Assembly (NCBI GenBank): GCA_008015095.1 | Contig: SSEV01000021.1 | Location: forward strand, 1 to 64,000 | Length of the DNA: 64,000 nucleotides | Origin: Lysobacteraceae bacterium | GTDB lineage: Bacteria; Pseudomonadota; Gammaproteobacteria; Xanthomonadales; Xanthomonadaceae | Direction of reading: 5' to 3' | In this document: in pieces, positions 27,553 through 36,644 of the stretch | Layout of the letters: the number at the start of each line of letters is the position of its first letter | Numbering within the stretch: the first letter of the stretch is position 1 | Position numbers and translations under genes: made by a program | Notes under the pieces: model-generated | Database searches by the model: none | Seen by the model: only the letters and a program-made list of their open reading frames with translations | Told to the model about the DNA's origin: nothing

Positions 27553-27748
27553 ACGGCCAGTCTATGCGACCACGGGGCCGCTAGGGCCGCCTGGACCGCT
27601 AAGAACAGCCACGCAACCATATTTAATCAATTAGTTACATGCTTAAAGTCAGTGTTCCCAGTTCAAGAATGCGTCCGAAGCGCCTCCGCGACACCATGGA
27701 TCACGAATGCGGTATGCTGCAGCGCAACACGACTGCCGCCGAAACCGC

Positions 27749-29053
27749 ATGCTCCTGTACCAAATGCACGAACTCGGCCGCGCCTGGATGGCGCCGATCA
27801 CGTACTGGGCCGAAGCCAATGCCCGCATGTTCTCGGCGCCCGGCAGTTGGTTGTCGTCCTTGCCACACGCCCAACGAATGGCCGCCGGCTACGAATTGCT
27901 CTACCGGATCGGCAAGGATTACGAGAAGCCCAAGTTCGGCATTCACAGTGTCGTCGACGAGGGGCGCGAATACCCTGTGGTGGAACGCGAGATCCTGCGC
28001 ACGCCTTTCTGCCGTCTGCTCCGCTTCAAGCGTTTCTCCGACCAGACCGACGGCATCGTCGATCTCAAGAACGATCCTCCGGTCCTCGTCGTCGCTCCGC
28101 TGTCCGGACACCATGCCACGCTGCTGCGCGATACGGTCCGGACCCTGTTGCGCGATCACAAGGTCTACATCACCGATTGGATCGATGCGCGCATGGTGCC
28201 CAAGGACGCCGGCGCGTTCACTCTCGACGACTACGTCGCCACCATCGAGAACTTCATCCGCCACATCGGCGCCGAGCGCCTGCACGTGATCAGCGTCTGC
28301 CAGCCCACCGTGCCGGTGCTGGCCGCGGTATCGCTGATGGCCGCACGGGGTGAAAAGACCCCGCGTTCGCTGGTGATGATGGGCGGGCCGATCGACAGCC
28401 GCGAATCGCCGACCACCGTCAACAATCTCGCCACGCAGAAGCCGTTATGGTGGTTCGAACAGAATCTGATCCACACGGTGCCGGCGAATCTGCCTGGGCG
28501 CGGCCGTCAGGTCTATCCGGGATTCCTGCAGCACATGGGATTCATCGCGATGAATCCCGAACGCCATGTGGCCTCGCATTGGGATTTCTATCAGGATCTG
28601 GTCAAAGGCGATCTCGACGACGCCGAGGCGCATCGGCGCTTCTATGACGAGTACAACGCCGTACTCGATATGCCGGCGGAGTATTACCTCGATACCGTGC
28701 GCGTGGTCTTCCAGGAGCATCTGCTGCCGCGCGGCCTTTGGAAAGTGGCTGGAGAAACGGTGAATCCCGCCGCGATCCGCGACACTGCGCTGCTGACCAT
28801 CGAAGGCGAGCTGGACGACATCTCGGGCGCCGGGCAGACCCGCGCCGCGCACAAACTCTGCACCGGTATTCCGCAGGGGCATCGCGCGCATCTCACCGCG
28901 GAGGGCGCTGGCCATTACGGCATCTTCAGCGGCCGCCGCTGGCGCGACCAGGTCTACCCGCAGGTTCGGGAATTCATCGCCCGACATTCGACAGCACCGT
29001 CATCGAGCGCACGCAGACAACCGAGTGGTCGCGGGCGCCGCCGCAACGCCTGA
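27749..29053 (+). CDS. phaZ: Intracellular polyhydroxyalkanoate depolymerase
   Basis: MLLYQMHELGRAWMAPITYWAEA…PVLVVAPLSGHHATLLRDTVRTLL…VYITDWIDARMVP…HVISVCQPTVPVLAAVSLMAA. Confidence 0.9.
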   Translation: MLLYQMHELGRAWMAPITYWAEANARMFSAPGSWLSSLPHAQRMAAGYELLYRIGKDYEKPKFGIHSVVDEGREYPVVEREILRTPFCRLLRFKRFSDQTDGIVDLKNDPPVLVVAPLSGHHATLLRDTVRTLLRDHKVYITDWIDARMVPKDAGAFTLDDYVATIENFIRHIGAERLHVISVCQPTVPVLAAVSLMAARGEKTPRSLVMMGGPIDSRESPTTVNNLATQKPLWWFEQNLIHTVPANLPGRGRQVYPGFLQHMGFIAMNPERHVASHWDFYQDLVKGDLDDAEAHRRFYDEYNAVLDMPAEYYLDTVRVVFQEHLLPRGLWKVAGETVNPAAIRDTALLTIEGELDDISGAGQTRAAHKLCTGIPQGHRAHLTAEGAGHYGIFSGRRWRDQVYPQVREFIARHSTAPSSSARRQPSGRGRRRNA

Positions 29054-29295
29054 GCGCCAATCCCTCTCAGCGTGTTTGCTCGCACTGAGGCAGGCCGGGT
29101 CACGTCTCGGCCTCACGCGAGCCATGGGATGTGGCCCTGACCGTCCGATCAGCCGCTTTCGCGATCCCGATCGCCTGCGGCGAGCGGACCGCACCGCCGG
29201 TCGGCTGGACGACGGCCAAAGGGCTACCGGGCTTGACGCGGCGACAGCGACAAGGCGAAAGTCGGCCGATCAACCGATCGTGACGCCAACCCCCA

Positions 29296-29945
29296 TGGCT
29301 TCCCGCTTTTTCCCGCTCGCAGCCTTGACGATGCTCACCGCCATGATGACCAGTTGCCAAAGCGCCACCTCTACAGGAGGCAGAATGGACCCCGTTCCGG
29401 ACACCTTGCCCGTCCCGGAGATCAAAGTCAGCCCGAATCCCGCACCGAAGCGCTCCTATGCGCTCACGCTGCGCTTTGCCGGGCTTCCCGCCGCCATCAA
29501 CCAAGTGACGGTGTACGCCGACTACGACGTCGAGAACATCGACTGCGTCCCGCTGGACTACACGAAAGCGGTCGGCGGCATACGGCTCCCGCCCGAGCAT
29601 CGTCTCGAATTGAGCCTGCATCGCGTCGACGAGAACACCTACACCGCCACGGTGCATGAGGACGCGCTGCAGGACGAGGATTATTACGGCTTGGGCGTGT
29701 GCCAATGGGCGCTGGCCGGCGCAACCGTGCACTTCAGCTCGCCGACCACGCAGTTCATCAGCGGGATCAACGCTGACGAGCTTGCCGCCGAACAGGAAAC
29801 CACCGACCACTATCTGGCTCGGGACTTCAACCAGAAGCCCGCTTTGCTGGATTTCGTCTTCGGCAAGGACTCGGCTGATTACTATCTTGCGAACCTCGGT
29901 CCGCAGTTCACTCTGAATATCAAGGCCAACAGGGAGGCCCAATGA
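29296..29945 (+). CDS. Lipoprotein, candidate inhibitor (immunity) for downstream lipase effector
   Basis: Signal peptide with lipobox-like Cys (ALTMLTAMMTSCQSA); stop overlaps the ATG of the lipase gene. Confidence 0.7.
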
Positions 29946-31225
29946 CGATCAGCAGTCGCGACTACGCCGCACTGAGCGAGCATTCGTACCGGCATCCGCA
30001 GACCCCGCCGCGTAACGAAGTCGAGATCAATGGCGTCTCCTACACGGTCCTTGCCAATAGCGATCGACCCAGCGGCTACCAGGGCACGATCTATCAGCGC
30101 AACGATACCGGCGAGATCATCGTCGCCCATCGTGGGACCGAGCCGAATCGCGGCCTGCGCGAGGCCTATCGCGACTTGGTCAGCACCGACGCCACCATGG
30201 TGACGCACCGGGTCAACCAGCAATCTGCCGACGCGATTGCCCTGACCCAGCGTGCGGTCGACATCGCACGCGAACAGGCCGCGGAGCGCGGTGGTCAGGC
30301 GCCGCAGGTCACCGTGACCGGCCATTCGCTGGGCGGCACGCTGGCGCAGATCACCGCGAACCGGTTCGGCCTGCAAGGCGAAACCTTCAACGCTTACGGC
30401 GCCGCCTCGCTGCGCGGTAACGTGCCGGAAGGCGGCAACAGCGTCATCAACCATGTCCGCGCCACCGACGTCGTCAGCGCCGGCTCCGCGCATTTCGGCC
30501 AGGTTCGGGTCTACGCCACCCAGGAAGACATCACGGCGCTACAGAATGCCGGTTATCGCAATGACCGCTCCGGTTGGGATCTGCGTAATCCGCTCAGCGT
30601 CGCCGGCAGCCGTGGGCTGCCCGCGCACGAGCTGGGGCCGTTCATCCGCGAAGGCGGCGGCGGCCCGTTGATGACCCCGGAGAACCAGCGCCGTGCCGAA
30701 CAGTTCGATCCGATGATCGACAAGTTCCGTAACGACGTCGAGGCCATCCGCACCGGCATCAGCGCCGGCAGCCAAGGTTTCCGCGATGGCATCAATATCA
30801 TGCGCGGCCGTTGGGACCGCCTGTTCACCGACCGCATGGATCGGGCTGACATCGGTGACGGTTCGATCATCAGCGACAACCCGATGGTCGGACAGACCTA
30901 TGCCGCGCTGGCGCGCAGCGGCAACACGGGCCTGCAGAATGCGGACGCGAAGACGGTGGCCGGAATCGTGTCCAGCGCGCAGCAGGGCGGTTTGAACGAA
31001 ATCAACTTCATCGCCGAGCGCAACGGCACCGCCTACGCGATACAAGGCCGCTCGCCGGATGATCCAGGCGCGCGGGTCGTGCCGGTCAATCTCGCCGCGG
31101 CCCAAGTACAGCCATTGGCCGAGAGCTCGCGCATGGCGATGGACACTCCGCAGGGGCAGCCCGAAGTCGCCATGGCCCGTCGCGAGCAGCAACCGGATCA
31201 GCAGACGGCAGGAATGTCCCGCTGA
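29942..31225 (+). CDS. Class 3 lipase with XVIPCD-like C-terminus; candidate T4SS antibacterial effector
   Basis: IIVAHRGTEP, VTVTGHSLGGTLAQI; C-terminus DNPMVGQTYAALARSGN…VAGIVSSAQQGGLNEINFIAERNGTAYAIQGRSPDDPGARVVPVNLAAAQVQPLAES resembles the XVIPCD pattern. Confidence 0.78.
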   Translation: MTISSRDYAALSEHSYRHPQTPPRNEVEINGVSYTVLANSDRPSGYQGTIYQRNDTGEIIVAHRGTEPNRGLREAYRDLVSTDATMVTHRVNQQSADAIALTQRAVDIAREQAAERGGQAPQVTVTGHSLGGTLAQITANRFGLQGETFNAYGAASLRGNVPEGGNSVINHVRATDVVSAGSAHFGQVRVYATQEDITALQNAGYRNDRSGWDLRNPLSVAGSRGLPAHELGPFIREGGGGPLMTPENQRRAEQFDPMIDKFRNDVEAIRTGISAGSQGFRDGINIMRGRWDRLFTDRMDRADIGDGSIISDNPMVGQTYAALARSGNTGLQNADAKTVAGIVSSAQQGGLNEINFIAERNGTAYAIQGRSPDDPGARVVPVNLAAAQVQPLAESSRMAMDTPQGQPEVAMARREQQPDQQTAGMSR

Positions 31226-31268
31226 CACAGCGACATCTCCGCAATCCGCGTTTCTCGAACGCCAAACG

Positions 31269-31298
31269 CCGACGATCTCGCGATCGTCGGTGTTTTTT
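31269..31298 (+). terminator. Rho-independent terminator after lipase gene
   Basis: ccgacgat ctcgcg atcgtcgg tgtttttt. Confidence 0.8.
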
Positions 31299-31512
31299 AT
31301 GGCCACGCTGAGCAAATCCGTCTTGTATTTGTTCAGTGATCGCAAGCTCGGCGCAAGCCCGAACTCGCTGCCGCCGAATCGAACACTTGCATATTCGATT
31401 CCCGAGCGGCGCATTCCCTGTGTCGCGGCAACGCCGACTTTTCAGCGTTGCCTTATGTGCGGTTACGTGCGGACCGTCATTGCTACCGGCATGGATTTCC
31501 CGCATGTACCGC

Positions 31513-32454
31513 TCAGGAATACTGCGCCGTCTTGACCAGCAGATGCTTCGCAAGCTGGCCGTGCAGATAACCGATGCCGCGAGCCAAGTGCAAGGTCGCG
31601 AAGAGCAATGCCACACCGAGCACGAAGATCAGCAGCAGCATGAGGGGCCCGCCGAAGGGCACATTCGATATGCCGTCGACGAGGCCCAGCCAGATCCACC
31701 CGTCGAAGTCCGAACTGATTTCGGCGATCCCCAGCGCCACCAGGAAGGGCGAGGCCACGAATGACAACGACACACTGAGCAGGGTCACCGCCAGAGTGAA
31801 ATAGATCACGCCCAAGGGCAGCATCAGCAGCATGTAGACCATCGAACTCCAGTTGCGCGGGTCGGTGAACATCTCGCCGATACGGCTCAACAGCGGCTTG
31901 CCGCGGCTGCTGTACAACGGACGCCTGGGCATGCGTTCGCCGAGCATGGTCTCCACGATCCGGCCTTCGAGCAGCGAAAACATCCGCACCGAACCGAAGA
32001 ACAGGATCACGAACGGAATGCCGATGATGAGGATGCCGAGCCCGAGCGAGAGCGAAATACCGGTCACCGCCCAGGTGAAATAGAACACCCCGGTCGCCAG
32101 CGACAGCAACATATAGAACAGCGCCGCGTAGGTGCGCGGTTCGGCGATCACGCCGAAGAAACGACCGACTATCGAGCGTGACGACTTTGCCGGCGGCGTC
32201 CGTAGCGCGCTTTGCACCTTGGCCTCGGTGTCACGATAGATCTCGGCGACCTCGTCCGGCGCGCCGTAGCTCGTCGCCACCTGTGCGATGATCTCAGCCT
32301 CGTTTTTGCCCGGATTCTCGGCAAGTTCGGAACGCAGATATTCCTCTGCGTCATATAGCGCGTCCTGGATCAGCGCGGGATCTGCCCCGGCCAGCGAACG
32401 CCGCAGGTGTTCGAGGTATTCGGGAATATTGGTCGGCAAGGCGCGGTCGTTCAT
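31513..32454 (-). CDS. HAAS/DUF1700-type membrane sensor protein
   Basis: IPEYLEHLRRSLAGADPALIQDALYDAEEYLRSELAENPGKNEAEIIAQVATSYGAPDEVAEIYRD followed by multi-TM region; paired with PadR. Confidence 0.82.
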   Translation of the reverse strand: MNDRALPTNIPEYLEHLRRSLAGADPALIQDALYDAEEYLRSELAENPGKNEAEIIAQVATSYGAPDEVAEIYRDTEAKVQSALRTPPAKSSRSIVGRFFGVIAEPRTYAALFYMLLSLATGVFYFTWAVTGISLSLGLGILIIGIPFVILFFGSVRMFSLLEGRIVETMLGERMPRRPLYSSRGKPLLSRIGEMFTDPRNWSSMVYMLLMLPLGVIYFTLAVTLLSVSLSFVASPFLVALGIAEISSDFDGWIWLGLVDGISNVPFGGPLMLLLIFVLGVALLFATLHLARGIGYLHGQLAKHLLVKTAQYS

Positions 32455-32843
32455 GGATGTTCCCCTCTCAAAACGGAATCGACGGAATCTCGTGTGGCGC
32501 ACCAGGCGGTCGTCCAGGTCTGCAACGTGGTCCGTCCGGATGCGGTGATCTGGTAATAGCGGCGCGGTGGGCCGCTGATCGACGGTTCGATCTGGCTCTC
32601 CAACAATCCCGCGGCCTCCAGATTCCGTAGCACCGGATACAACGCACTCTGCTTGCCGCTGAGCACGCCGTCCCCATGGCGTTCGAGGCTCTTGGCGATC
32701 TGATAGCCGTACATCGGCGCATCCGTCGCCCCTAACACGCCCATCAGCGCCAGTGAAACCGTGCCGGCGGAAAGCTCTTTCTGGAATTTCCGCAGTTGGC
32801 TCTCGACCACATCGTCCGGGACAAGTGTCTCGTTCATGGCCAC
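32451..32843 (-). CDS. PadR family transcriptional regulator
   Basis: DAPMYGYQIAKSLERHGDGVLSGKQSALYPVLRNLEAAGLLESQIEPSISGPPRRYYQITASGR. Confidence 0.92.
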   Translation of the reverse strand: MAMNETLVPDDVVESQLRKFQKELSAGTVSLALMGVLGATDAPMYGYQIAKSLERHGDGVLSGKQSALYPVLRNLEAAGLLESQIEPSISGPPRRYYQITASGRTTLQTWTTAWCATRDSVDSVLRGEHP

Positions 32844-33099
32844 CCCTTGTTTGATTTACAGGTTGATTGATCTACCGAATATCTTGAAGATCAATCTATT
32901 ATCAACTTAACTATAGTTGATGTGCCGATCGTCACGCCCTGTCATTGGTCATGCTGTCCGTGAGCCGATCCCGAGCGGCCCCTCCTGCGCCTGGCCTTCC
33001 GCCGAGGCGCTACCTGATGGCGGCCGCAGACTGGCCCGGTATGGATATCTCCGCCAGAATTGAGACCATCTCCGAAAGATAAAGAAAAGGACACCCACC

Positions 33100-34062
33100 G
33101 TGAGCCTGTGCCAGCGCCCCTGCGCCATCCTGCTGATCACCGCCCTGCTCGCCGGCACCGTCGTGGCGAATGCGCAGACCCCTGAGCCCGCCGCTAAACC
33201 TCGGACCATGCAGGACATCCTCGATGCCTCCAAACCCGCCGATTGGCGCAATCTCGATCCCGCACGCACCCTGTACATGGATATCGAAGCCGGGCGGGTG
33301 GTCATCGAACTGGCCCCGGACTTCGCGCCGGCGCATGTAGCCAATATCAAGGCCCTCGCCAAAGGCAAATATTGGGATGGACTGAGCATCAACCGCTCGC
33401 ACGACAACTTCGTCGTGCAATGGGGCGATCCCGCAGAAGAAGAGGGCGCGCGCAAGGCACTGCCGAAAGGCGTAAAGAGCAAACTGCCCGCGGAGTTCAC
33501 TCGCAGCAACAAAAACATCCCGTTCACGCCGCTGCCCGACGCCGACGGCTGGGCGCGTCAGGTCGGTTTCAGCGATGGCTTCCCGATCGGCCTGGATACC
33601 AGTGACGGCACCGCATGGCTGGCGCATTGCTACGGCACAATTGGCGCCGGGCGCGACATCGCCGCCGACTCCAGCACCGGCGCCGAACTTTACGTGGTCA
33701 TCGGCCAATCGCCCCGGCAACTCGATCGCAACATCACCACCATCGGTCGCGTGGTGCAGGGGATGGAACTGCTCAGCGTGTTGCCGCGTGGAGCCGGCCC
33801 GCTGGGCTTCTACGAAAAAGCCGAACAGCGCGTCGCGATCAAATCGATCCGCCTCGCCGCCGATCTCAAACCCGCCGAACGCCTGAAACTACAGGTGCTG
33901 CGCACCGATACGCCCCTGTTCACCGAGCTGGTCGAGGCGCGCCGCAATCGTCGCGACGATTTTTACAAACGCCCGGCCGGCCACATCGATCTGTGCAATG
34001 TGCCGTTGCCGGTGCGTACCGCGCCCGAACCTGCGAAACCCGCCGCGAAGCCCAAACGCTGA
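33100..34062 (+). CDS. Cyclophilin-type peptidyl-prolyl isomerase, secreted
   Basis: Signal peptide; [42 protein letters not shown]…FVVQWGDP…[11 protein letters not shown]-like region. Confidence 0.85.
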   Translation: MSLCQRPCAILLITALLAGTVVANAQTPEPAAKPRTMQDILDASKPADWRNLDPARTLYMDIEAGRVVIELAPDFAPAHVANIKALAKGKYWDGLSINRSHDNFVVQWGDPAEEEGARKALPKGVKSKLPAEFTRSNKNIPFTPLPDADGWARQVGFSDGFPIGLDTSDGTAWLAHCYGTIGAGRDIAADSSTGAELYVVIGQSPRQLDRNITTIGRVVQGMELLSVLPRGAGPLGFYEKAEQRVAIKSIRLAADLKPAERLKLQVLRTDTPLFTELVEARRNRRDDFYKRPAGHIDLCNVPLPVRTAPEPAKPAAKPKR

Positions 34063-34232
34063 GGCTTGGACCAAAGCCGCGACGACCGGGAGGATTCCGA
34101 CTCCCGGGCCCGTTCGCTCACTCTGCGCACTTCGCGGTGCGAGCGAACGAGCACTTACGACCAAAGGCGGATCGCGGCGTTCGCGCATGCCGACTACCAT
34201 GACGTTTGCCGTCTGTTTTCCGGTCCGTCCGC

Positions 34233-34982
34233 ATGCGCCTGGCCCTGCTCGCCGATCTGCACGCCAATCGCGAAGCGACCGAAGCTTGCGTATCGAAACT
34301 GCGCAAACTCGGGTTCGACCGCATGGTGATTCTGGGCGATATCGTCGGCTATGGCGCGGACCCGGAGTGGACGGTCGATACCGCGCAGCGCATGGTCGCC
34401 GATGGCGCGATCGCGGTGCACGGGAACCATGACGAGGCGATCTGGTCGCCTCGCGGCGACGACGCGCCGATGCACAGCCACGCCCAGGCCGCCGTGGCCT
34501 GGACACGGGACCGCTTGTCCGCGTCGCAGGTGACGTTCCTATCGCAGCTGCCGGTATCGGTGGACGACGACGACCGCCTCTACGTGCACGCCAACGCATG
34601 GGCTCCGAAGCAATGGGGCTATGTCGCCAACGAACTGGCCGCGGCCAAAAGCATGGCCGCGACTGCTATGCGCGTCACTTTCTGCGGCCATGTCCACGAA
34701 CCGGCGCTCTATCACTCGCAATCCACCGGCGGCGCGCGTCATTTCTCGCCGACGCCGGGTATCGCCGTCCCGCTCATCGGAAGCAGACGCTGGCTCGCAC
34801 TGCCGGGATCGGTTGGTCAGCCACGCGATGGCCATGCCGCCGCATGCTGCGCGCTGTACGACACGGCACGTCATGCGCTGACCCTGTTGCGCGTGGCCTA
34901 CGACCACCATGCCGCAGCGCGCAAAATCACCCAAGCCGGTCTGCCGCAAGCGCTGGCGCAACGTCTGATCGAGGGCTGCTGA
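34233..34982 (+). CDS. Metallophosphoesterase (YfcE/MJ0936-like)
   Basis: RLALLADLHANREATEA, VILGDIVGYGADP, AVHGNHDEA, TFCGHVHEPALY. Confidence 0.9.
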   Translation: MRLALLADLHANREATEACVSKLRKLGFDRMVILGDIVGYGADPEWTVDTAQRMVADGAIAVHGNHDEAIWSPRGDDAPMHSHAQAAVAWTRDRLSASQVTFLSQLPVSVDDDDRLYVHANAWAPKQWGYVANELAAAKSMAATAMRVTFCGHVHEPALYHSQSTGGARHFSPTPGIAVPLIGSRRWLALPGSVGQPRDGHAAACCALYDTARHALTLLRVAYDHHAAARKITQAGLPQALAQRLIEGC

Positions 34983-34983
34983 G

Positions 34984-36405
34984 ATGCCGGTCGCGCTTCG
35001 TCCCGGAATGATGATCGACGGTTTTGAACTCATCGCGCCGCTGCATGAGGGCGGGATGGCCACGCTCTGGCGAGTCTCGCATCCGCAGCATGGCATGCCG
35101 CTGCTGATGAAGCTGGCGCGGATCGGTTACGGCGAAGCGGCGACCCAGATCGTCGGCTTCGAAGTCGAACGGATGATCCTGCCGCAGCTCACCGGCCCCT
35201 ATGTCCCGAAATTCATCGCTGCGGGCGACTACGAAGACCAGCCGTGGCTGGTGATGGAGCATCTTTCCGGAGAAACCTTGCGTCCGCTGCTTGAGCGCGC
35301 GCCCCTGCCGCCGACGCAGGTGGCCGAACTCGGCGCATTGGCCGCGGCCGCGATCCACCATCTGCACCAGCAGGACACGATTCACCTCGATATCAAGCCG
35401 AGCAATCTGCTGCGGAGGCCCGACGGCGAGATCGCCCTGATCGATTTCGGCCTGTCGCATCACGCGCATCTGCCAGATCTGCTGGCCGAACAGTTCCGCG
35501 TACCGATCGGCACCGCGCCCTATATCGCACCGGAACAGGTGTTGGGACAGCGCGACGATCCACGCAGCGATCTGTTCGCGCTGGGCGTCACGCTCTATCA
35601 CTTGGCGACCGGCGAGCGCCCGTTCGGCAATCCGGGCAGCCCCGCCGGCCTGCGCCGTCGCTTGTATCGCGACCCGGTGCCGCCACGCGCCATTCGGCCC
35701 GAGATCCCACGCTGGTTGCAGGAGGTGGTGCTGCGCTGCCTCGAAGTGGACCCGGATGCACGCCACGCCACAGCCGCCCAGCTCGCACACGACCTGCAGC
35801 ATCCCGATCAGGTGATGCTGACCGATCGCGCGGAGCGCAGCCATCGCGACGGCAGATTCACGGTGCTGCAACGCTGGTGGCGCAGCCTGGGCCGCGACCG
35901 CAATCCCCAGGCGTCCAAGCCCGCGACGCATCTGGACGAAGCGCCGCTGTTGATGGTGGCGATCGACCTCAAGCACGAGGATCGCGCCCTGTGCGAAGCG
36001 CTGCGCGGCAATCTTAAACGCATCGTTTCGACCTTCCCGAAATCGCGGCTGGCCTGCGTCACCGTCATGCGCACCGCACGCATCGGCATGGACAGCAATC
36101 TCGACGCCGAAGGCCGCAATCGCCACGTGAAACGATTGATCGCGTTGCGCGACTGGGTCCGCCGGCTCGATCTCGACGAACATCGCATCACCGTGCACGT
36201 GCTCGAACACAGCGACCCTGCCCATGCATTGATCGACTACGCACGCGACAACGGCGTGGACCACCTGATCATGGGCGCCCGCGGCGTGACCGGCGTGCGC
36301 CGCATCCTCGGCAGCGTCTCCGCCCGCGTGGTCGCGGAAGCGCCGTGCACCGTGACCGTGGTACGCGCAGCCGAAGCGCAGGCGGCGGACACCGAGACGC
36401 CATAG
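34984..36405 (+). CDS. Ser/Thr protein kinase with C-terminal universal-stress-protein (Usp) domain
   Basis: Kinase motifs HEGGMATLWRV, HLDIKPSNLLRR, LIDFGLSHH, APYIAPEQ; Usp signature GARGVTGVRRILGSVSARVVAEAPCTVTVVR. Confidence 0.9.
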   Translation: MPVALRPGMMIDGFELIAPLHEGGMATLWRVSHPQHGMPLLMKLARIGYGEAATQIVGFEVERMILPQLTGPYVPKFIAAGDYEDQPWLVMEHLSGETLRPLLERAPLPPTQVAELGALAAAAIHHLHQQDTIHLDIKPSNLLRRPDGEIALIDFGLSHHAHLPDLLAEQFRVPIGTAPYIAPEQVLGQRDDPRSDLFALGVTLYHLATGERPFGNPGSPAGLRRRLYRDPVPPRAIRPEIPRWLQEVVLRCLEVDPDARHATAAQLAHDLQHPDQVMLTDRAERSHRDGRFTVLQRWWRSLGRDRNPQASKPATHLDEAPLLMVAIDLKHEDRALCEALRGNLKRIVSTFPKSRLACVTVMRTARIGMDSNLDAEGRNRHVKRLIALRDWVRRLDLDEHRITVHVLEHSDPAHALIDYARDNGVDHLIMGARGVTGVRRILGSVSARVVAEAPCTVTVVRAAEAQAADTETP

Positions 36406-36576
36406 AGCGCGTCCGCTGCAAGCATCATCCGCCCGCGCCCCGGCCGACGCCACGAAGGCTTCATGTGAATCGATCAAGTCCCAGGGCCTTGGCGTTTTCG
36501 AACATCAAAAACAGCCCGATCGCCCGGATGGCGGGCAGGGCCCCATCCTGCGCCTGGCTGCGAAGCATCCGCCAAA

Positions 36577-36604
36577 CAACAGGCCGCCCGGAGGCGGCCT
36601 GTTG
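36577..36604 (-). terminator. 12-bp-stem hairpin downstream of TonB-receptor gene
   Basis: caacaggccgcc cgga ggcggcctgttg. Confidence 0.7.
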
Positions 36605-36644
36605 TGGTTCAAGCGAACGATAACCCGTTCGATGATCTCGCCGA

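Noticed and set aside
27064-28353. 429-aa plus-strand ORF spanning tfoX antisense and phaZ
   Set aside because: Out-of-frame read-through; TfoX (minus) and PhaZ (plus, other frame) account for the coding signal.
34927-36477. 516-aa minus-strand ORF opposite the kinase-Usp gene
   Set aside because: Shadow ORF in high-GC DNA; Gln/His/Arg-rich composition without domain motifs, while the plus strand encodes a clear kinase.
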